NCBI GenBank assembly: GCA_021372715.1
Contig: JAJFTX010000013.1
Span: forward strand, 1 to 46,183
Length of the DNA: 46,183 nucleotides
Source of the DNA: Methanobacterium sp.
Lineage (GTDB): Archaea > Methanobacteriota > Methanobacteria > Methanobacteriales > Methanobacteriaceae
Direction: 5' to 3'
Shown: positions 42,411 to 46,183 of the stretch, piece by piece
Numbering within the stretch: the stretch's first letter is position 1
Layout of the letters: every line of letters starts with the position of its first letter
The notes under the pieces: generated by a model
The model's input: only the letters and a program-made list of their open reading frames with translations
Databases searched by the model: none
Told to the model about the DNA's origin: nothing
Program-made: the position numbers and the translations under genes

Positions 42411-43964
42411 TCAAAAATTGAACAGTGAAGTCTGTTTATCTCCATTTTCTTTTTTAGAATTTAAATCTTCTGGATCATCTTCAGATTTATCAAGAGGGGT
42501 TTTATCTTTTCTAGCCAATCTCCCCCCAGATGATTTATCTGGCTTTTTAGTTGTTTTTGTAGTGGCAGCAGATTTAGATTTTCCTTTTGATTCAACCTTA
42601 TTTTCAGGATTGTCCTTTTCAATCTTCTTTTTAGTTGATTTAAGTTCTTTGTCCTTATTTTCTTTATTTGATTTAACTTTTTTACTCTTTTTTACTGGTT
42701 TTTTACTAGTTTTATCTTTTTTTTCACCGGATGATTGTTTTGTTTTCTTCTTTTTAGGGATCTTCCTGCTTCTGAAGACTTTTACTTCGGCATCATCCAA
42801 GTTGAAATAATCTGCCAGTTCTCGAGCCAGGTCGTTGTTCTGGAACATCATCTCCAGATAAGGGAATTGCTCCTTTACTATTTTACGGGAGGAGTGAGTT
42901 TTTTCACCAATCTTATCCGCTACCCTATCCCTTAAATCACGCTTAGCGCGGCTTTTGGAAAGTAGAGCATACACAGAGGAGTTGGTGTATCTGGCGAATT
43001 TTTTATAAGTTTCATCCTTAGCCAGAGCAACACCCAGACTCATTAAATCATAAGAATACTTCCAATAACCGTAATTACGGGTTTGAAATGCCCTGCCCAA
43101 GTAGGTATCTGCTTGAGATATCATTTCATAGGCTTGCTCAATTTCATGTTTTTTTTCATATTCCCGGGGAATGTTCTCAGTAATTAGTTCAAGAATAAAG
43201 GCAGGATCTGCTTCGACTCGCATAGCTTCTCTTATGTGTTGTGGATTTTTGCTTTTAAGCACTCCTCTTACTGAATCAAATATATTATGGATTTCATCTT
43301 TTTGAGAGATGATTTCTAAATCCGGGGAAGTGATGTTTTTCTTTCCTCTTGCCATTATTTCCAGATCATTTATAGCGGATCTTAAATCGCCTTTGGATCG
43401 TTTGGCTAGGGTTCTTAAAACATATTCTTCGAATTCAACACCCTCGTTTATACAAATCCTCTTCAATAGGGCTACAATGGAGTTAGTGTGAATTTTTCTA
43501 ATGTTTATAACTTGAGATTTGCTTTTTAGGCTTTTGATTCTTTTACTGTAAGGATCATTGGCCATCATGATCATGGGGTTTTGACCCTCTTTTATAATCT
43601 TAGATATGGCCCTTATACCTCCACGATCATCTGTTCCATGAATACCGTCTACTTCATCCAGAATTATCAGTTTCAAACCTTGATTGAAGAGTGATCCTGA
43701 AGCTGATGCTTCACCTACAGTTCTGAGTAGAATGTCATAGGATCTTTTATCGCTAGCGTTGAGTTCAATAAAATCAGCAAATTCATCCGCAATCAGATGG
43801 GCTAATGTAGTTTTACCAGTACCTGGTGGACCTACCAGTAATAATGGTTTAGGGTGCTGTCCAATTAGCCAAGCATCAATCCAATCTGAAATTTCATCTT
43901 TAGCTTTGGCATTACCCAGAACTTCCTTAAAATTTTTAGGGCGGTATTTTGTTGTCCACAACAT
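42411..43964 (-). CDS. rfcL: Replication factor C large subunit
   Basis: The large clamp-loader subunit that opens the PCNA ring on DNA. The 517-residue product has the RFC box at its start (WTTKYRPKNFKEVLGNAKAK), Walker A GPPGTGKTTLAHL, Walker B LIILDEVDGI and sensor 1 in MIMMANDPYSK. The last 120 residues are a lysine-rich tail ending QTSLFNF, a short PIP-box-like end that can bind PCNA. It lies next to rfcS in the same direction, 112 bases away, as is common in archaea. The initiator is ATG 43964, overlapping no other gene. Confidence 0.97.
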   Translation of the reverse strand: MLWTTKYRPKNFKEVLGNAKAKDEISDWIDAWLIGQHPKPLLLVGPPGTGKTTLAHLIADEFADFIELNASDKRSYDILLRTVGEASASGSLFNQGLKLIILDEVDGIHGTDDRGGIRAISKIIKEGQNPMIMMANDPYSKRIKSLKSKSQVINIRKIHTNSIVALLKRICINEGVEFEEYVLRTLAKRSKGDLRSAINDLEIMARGKKNITSPDLEIISQKDEIHNIFDSVRGVLKSKNPQHIREAMRVEADPAFILELITENIPREYEKKHEIEQAYEMISQADTYLGRAFQTRNYGYWKYSYDLMSLGVALAKDETYKKFARYTNSSVYALLSKSRAKRDLRDRVADKIGEKTHSSRKIVKEQFPYLEMMFQNNDLARELADYFNLDDAEVKVFRSRKIPKKKKTKQSSGEKKDKTSKKPVKKSKKVKSNKENKDKELKSTKKKIEKDNPENKVESKGKSKSAATTKTTKKPDKSSGGRLARKDKTPLDKSEDDPEDLNSKKENGDKQTSLFNF

Positions 43965-44075
43965 CTGATCTGCCTTAATATTGCTTTATTATTTTAAATT
44001 AAATTCATTTACTAGCTTATAAGGTAGAGAATCATTATTTAATATTTTTATCTTTAAAATCAAAGATTTTTGAAT

Positions 44076-45038
44076 TTATTCTTTACCCTTCAATAAAAAT
44101 TTGGTTAAAAGAGCTTCTAATTGGATTCGAGGGTTGGATCCTTCTCTTATACGGTAATCGAATTTACCTATGTTTTCTATTAAATCTACGTAGGCATCCT
44201 CCTCAATTAGACCTTCCATAGCCATTTTAGAGACTTCCTGGTAGATCTGGGTTATCATATCCTCTCCACTGGTACCCTGTACGACCATCACTTCTCTTAG
44301 TTGGTCTCGGGCTTCCATGAAATTCCCTTCAAGGGCTTTATTAATGATTTTCCGCACATCCCGTGGTTTGGCTTTTGATACTACTTCATGGACACTTTCT
44401 TCAGTGATCTCTTTATCTATAGTTGAAGATGCCTGTAATATGTTAACTGCCCTTCTCATATCGCCTTCAGCGAAATATACGATACTTTCCAGTGCACTAG
44501 GGGTGGTTTGAATATTTTCGGAGTCTGCTATTTTCTTCAACCTCTTGATTATTTGATGTCCTTTAATGGGTGTGAATCTGAAGATGGCACATCTGGATTG
44601 TATGGGGTCGATGATTTTTGAGGAGTAATTACAGGAGAGTATGAAGGAGGATGTTTTGGTGTACATTTCCATTTCACGGCGAAGAGCATGTTGAGCGTCT
44701 TTGGTCATGTTATCCACTTCATCTAGGAATATTAATCTGAAAGGGGCACCTACCGACTTTAAACGGCAGAAATTTTTTATATCCTTTCGTACTGTATCAA
44801 TACCCCTAGCGTCTGATGCATTTAGTTCTAAAAAGTTCTGACGCCAATATTCTCCTAATACAGTTTTAGCCAAAGCCAGAGCTGTTGTTGTTTTACCCAC
44901 ACCTGCAGGACCGGTGAACATGAGATTGGGCATACTGCCCTCAACAACATATCTTTTTAGTCTTTGAATAATATGATCTTGACCAACGATTTCATCTAAG
45001 GTCTGTGGTCGGTATTTTTCAACCCATGGTCCGTTCAT
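44076..45038 (-). CDS. rfcS: Replication factor C small subunit
   Basis: The 320-residue small subunit forms a pentamer (four small plus one large) with RfcL. It has WVEKYRPQTLDEIVGQDHII, Walker A GPAGVGKTTTALALAK, Walker B LIFLDEVDNMT, sensor 1 SFILSCNYSSKI and the SRC arginine-finger motif PIQSRCAIFRF. No intein interrupts it, though some archaeal rfcS genes carry one. GGTGAT lies before the ATG. It directly precedes rfcL. Confidence 0.97.
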   Translation of the reverse strand: MNGPWVEKYRPQTLDEIVGQDHIIQRLKRYVVEGSMPNLMFTGPAGVGKTTTALALAKTVLGEYWRQNFLELNASDARGIDTVRKDIKNFCRLKSVGAPFRLIFLDEVDNMTKDAQHALRREMEMYTKTSSFILSCNYSSKIIDPIQSRCAIFRFTPIKGHQIIKRLKKIADSENIQTTPSALESIVYFAEGDMRRAVNILQASSTIDKEITEESVHEVVSKAKPRDVRKIINKALEGNFMEARDQLREVMVVQGTSGEDMITQIYQEVSKMAMEGLIEEDAYVDLIENIGKFDYRIREGSNPRIQLEALLTKFLLKGKE

Positions 45039-45283
45039 TTAATCACCGTTTTTAGTTTATGAATGGGATATTTACTATAATTTTTTATTTTTTATACCAA
45101 TAGAAAAAGTACAGTTATCCTGTCTGAATTTTTTTCTGTTTTTATGATAAATATAATCGATCCATAGTGAAATTAAGGATTAAAAAAAATTTCAATTTAT
45201 AGGATAAAATTTTATTGAAACATTAAATAAGGATTATTAATCAATCTATTTGGAAAAATAAGGATAATTATACATATAATGAT

Positions 45284-46183
45284 TTAATAAAAGAAATCTC
45301 TAAGTTCAGGATGTAACTGTTCCTTTATACCCAATTCATCCAATAAATGACCATAGGATTCATTAATTATCTTAAATTCAGGCCGAATCATAGCCCTGAA
45401 AGCAGCGTAACCCATAACCTTACCATAGTTTTCTGTTATAATGTAAATGATTTTACCAAAGTTATCTTTAAAGCTCTGTTCTCTCTCAGATAGGGGAATT
45501 TTTTCTGCATTTTCCCTTATTTTGTTAAAATCAATGGTTGAATTACTTTTTACATCCACACCATCCAGAAGTTTCCTGCAGTCTTCAACAGGTAAAAACT
45601 TACGAGTGAGTCCCCTGGCCGGTGCTACTCCCATTATTTTACTGGCACCAATGGACATGGCCCGGAATATAGATTCATATATTTTTAGTATAAGATCAAC
45701 CCTTTCAGCTTCATCTTCCGGGATTTCAGTCACTTTCTTTAATTTTGGGAAAGTAATCGGAGGTTTTATAACAGGTATACTGGTTCCCGATGCTTCTTTT
45801 GTTGTCTCAATTGGTGTTTCTGGTGTGGTGGTTTCTGTTATTGTTTCTGTTTGTGTTTCTGGTGTGGTGGTTTCTGTTATTGTTTCTGGTTTGGTTGAGA
45901 TTTCTTCGGTTTTTTGTTTTTGTTTGGTTAGTGAAGGAATACCAAATCCATCTGTTTTTACACCAGCATCTGATTTTTCTTCTGATAATGATTGCGAAGT
46001 TTCAGTAACTTTTGTTTTTGGTGATTCATCTAATGCTGCTACAGTTTCTTGTGATTCATCTGTTTCTTTAGCTTTAATTGGTTCTATTTGCTCATCTAAG
46101 GTTGTTGCTGATTCAGGATTTTCATCTTCCAGAGGTAATTCTTCAACGGATATTGAAGATATTTCATCCGCTTCCACCTCATC
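45284..46183 (-). CDS. Unknown acidic-repeat protein, C-terminal part, cut by window edge
   Basis: The frame is open to the right edge, so the 5' end is probably missing. The visible 300 residues start with a long disordered stretch rich in Glu, Thr and Pro (TTTPETQTETITETTTPET, tandem copies). After about residue 150 follows a folded C-terminal domain (EDEAERVDLILKIYESIFRA, then SIGASKIMGVAPARGLTRKF, ending LGIKEQLHPELRDFFY). I do not recognise the domain. Two near-identical 35-bp DNA repeats encode part of the linker. Confidence 0.7.
   Translation of the reverse strand, partial: DEVEADEISSISVEELPLEDENPESATTLDEQIEPIKAKETDESQETVAALDESPKTKVTETSQSLSEEKSDAGVKTDGFGIPSLTKQKQKTEEISTKPETITETTTPETQTETITETTTPETPIETTKEASGTSIPVIKPPITFPKLKKVTEIPEDEAERVDLILKIYESIFRAMSIGASKIMGVAPARGLTRKFLPVEDCRKLLDGVDVKSNSTIDFNKIRENAEKIPLSEREQSFKDNFGKIIYIITENYGKVMGYAAFRAMIRPEFKIINESYGHLLDELGIKEQLHPELRDFFY
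45815..45888. repeat. Two 35-bp direct repeats, 39-bp period
   Basis: A 35-base unit at 45815-45849 is repeated exactly at 45854-45888. The period of 39 bases equals 13 codons and encodes the Thr/Pro/Glu linker of the partial gene. It probably arose by slippage or unequal crossing-over and could vary in copy number between strains. Confidence 0.75.

Overview
The window is chromosomal DNA of a methanogenic archaeon, most likely a Methanobacterium or close relative (Methanobacteriales). The sequence basis is a core archaeal histone, aIF5B, ribosomal proteins L24e/S28e/L7Ae, both RFC clamp-loader subunits, tRNA-intron endonuclease, class I HMG-CoA reductase, F420-dependent NADP reductase, and an FwdC-like protein. 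The DNA is AT-rich. Many genes use a GGTGAT-type ribosome binding site with ATG, GTG or TTG starts. No rRNA, tRNA or CRISPR array was seen.

Layout. (1) 1-13064, core block, almost all on the minus strand: infB (5' part only), ndk, rpl24e, rps28e, rpl7ae, a histone, thrC, two membrane proteins, trpS, endA, a phosphohexuloisomerase-like SIS protein, npdG, a TIM-barrel epimerase-like protein, a PIN-ATPase-KH protein, hisI and hisS. (2) 13065-23962, accessory region with long gene-poor stretches and decayed genes: a 49-aa CxxC protein, an AlbA_2 (Schlafen-like) protein, a frameshifted HsdR C-terminal remnant, a three-gene minus-strand operon of cysteine-knuckle/zinc-ribbon proteins, a TMEM175-like channel gene with an in-frame TAG in its 5' extension, a GAP-family membrane protein, a lipoprotein, two CPA-type cation/proton antiporters, an AI-2E family transporter and a PAS-domain gene remnant. 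(3) About 24.2-28.9 kb, a probable integrated plasmid or virus: a ribbon-helix-helix-like protein, two small unknown proteins, an XPD/DinG-like helicase with four cysteines, a non-coding block with a 28-bp near-perfect palindrome and short direct repeats, a possible 38-aa peptide gene, and a tyrosine recombinase. (4) 29043-46183, core again: HARP-type RNase P, aroE, a TatD-like hydrolase, a VIT-like membrane protein, hmgA, sucD, an unknown conserved protein, aroD, a signal peptidase, an HtpX-like protease, a DedA/DUF368 divergent pair, an FwdC-like protein, a metallophosphoesterase, rfcL, rfcS and a partial unknown protein.

How the genes work together. The left block supplies translation (infB, L24e, S28e, L7Ae, trpS, hisS, endA), histidine and threonine synthesis, and F420/NADP exchange. 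The right block holds two shikimate-pathway genes (aroE, aroD), mevalonate-pathway isoprenoid synthesis (hmgA), candidate lipid-carrier recycling (DedA and DUF368) and the sliding-clamp loader. The accessory middle looks like a defence and mobile-element hotspot between hisS and the HARP/aroE pair. The best candidates for something undescribed are the cysteine-knuckle operon at 15408-16580 and the compact element with the XPD-like helicase and palindrome/repeat block at 24.2-28.9 kb.
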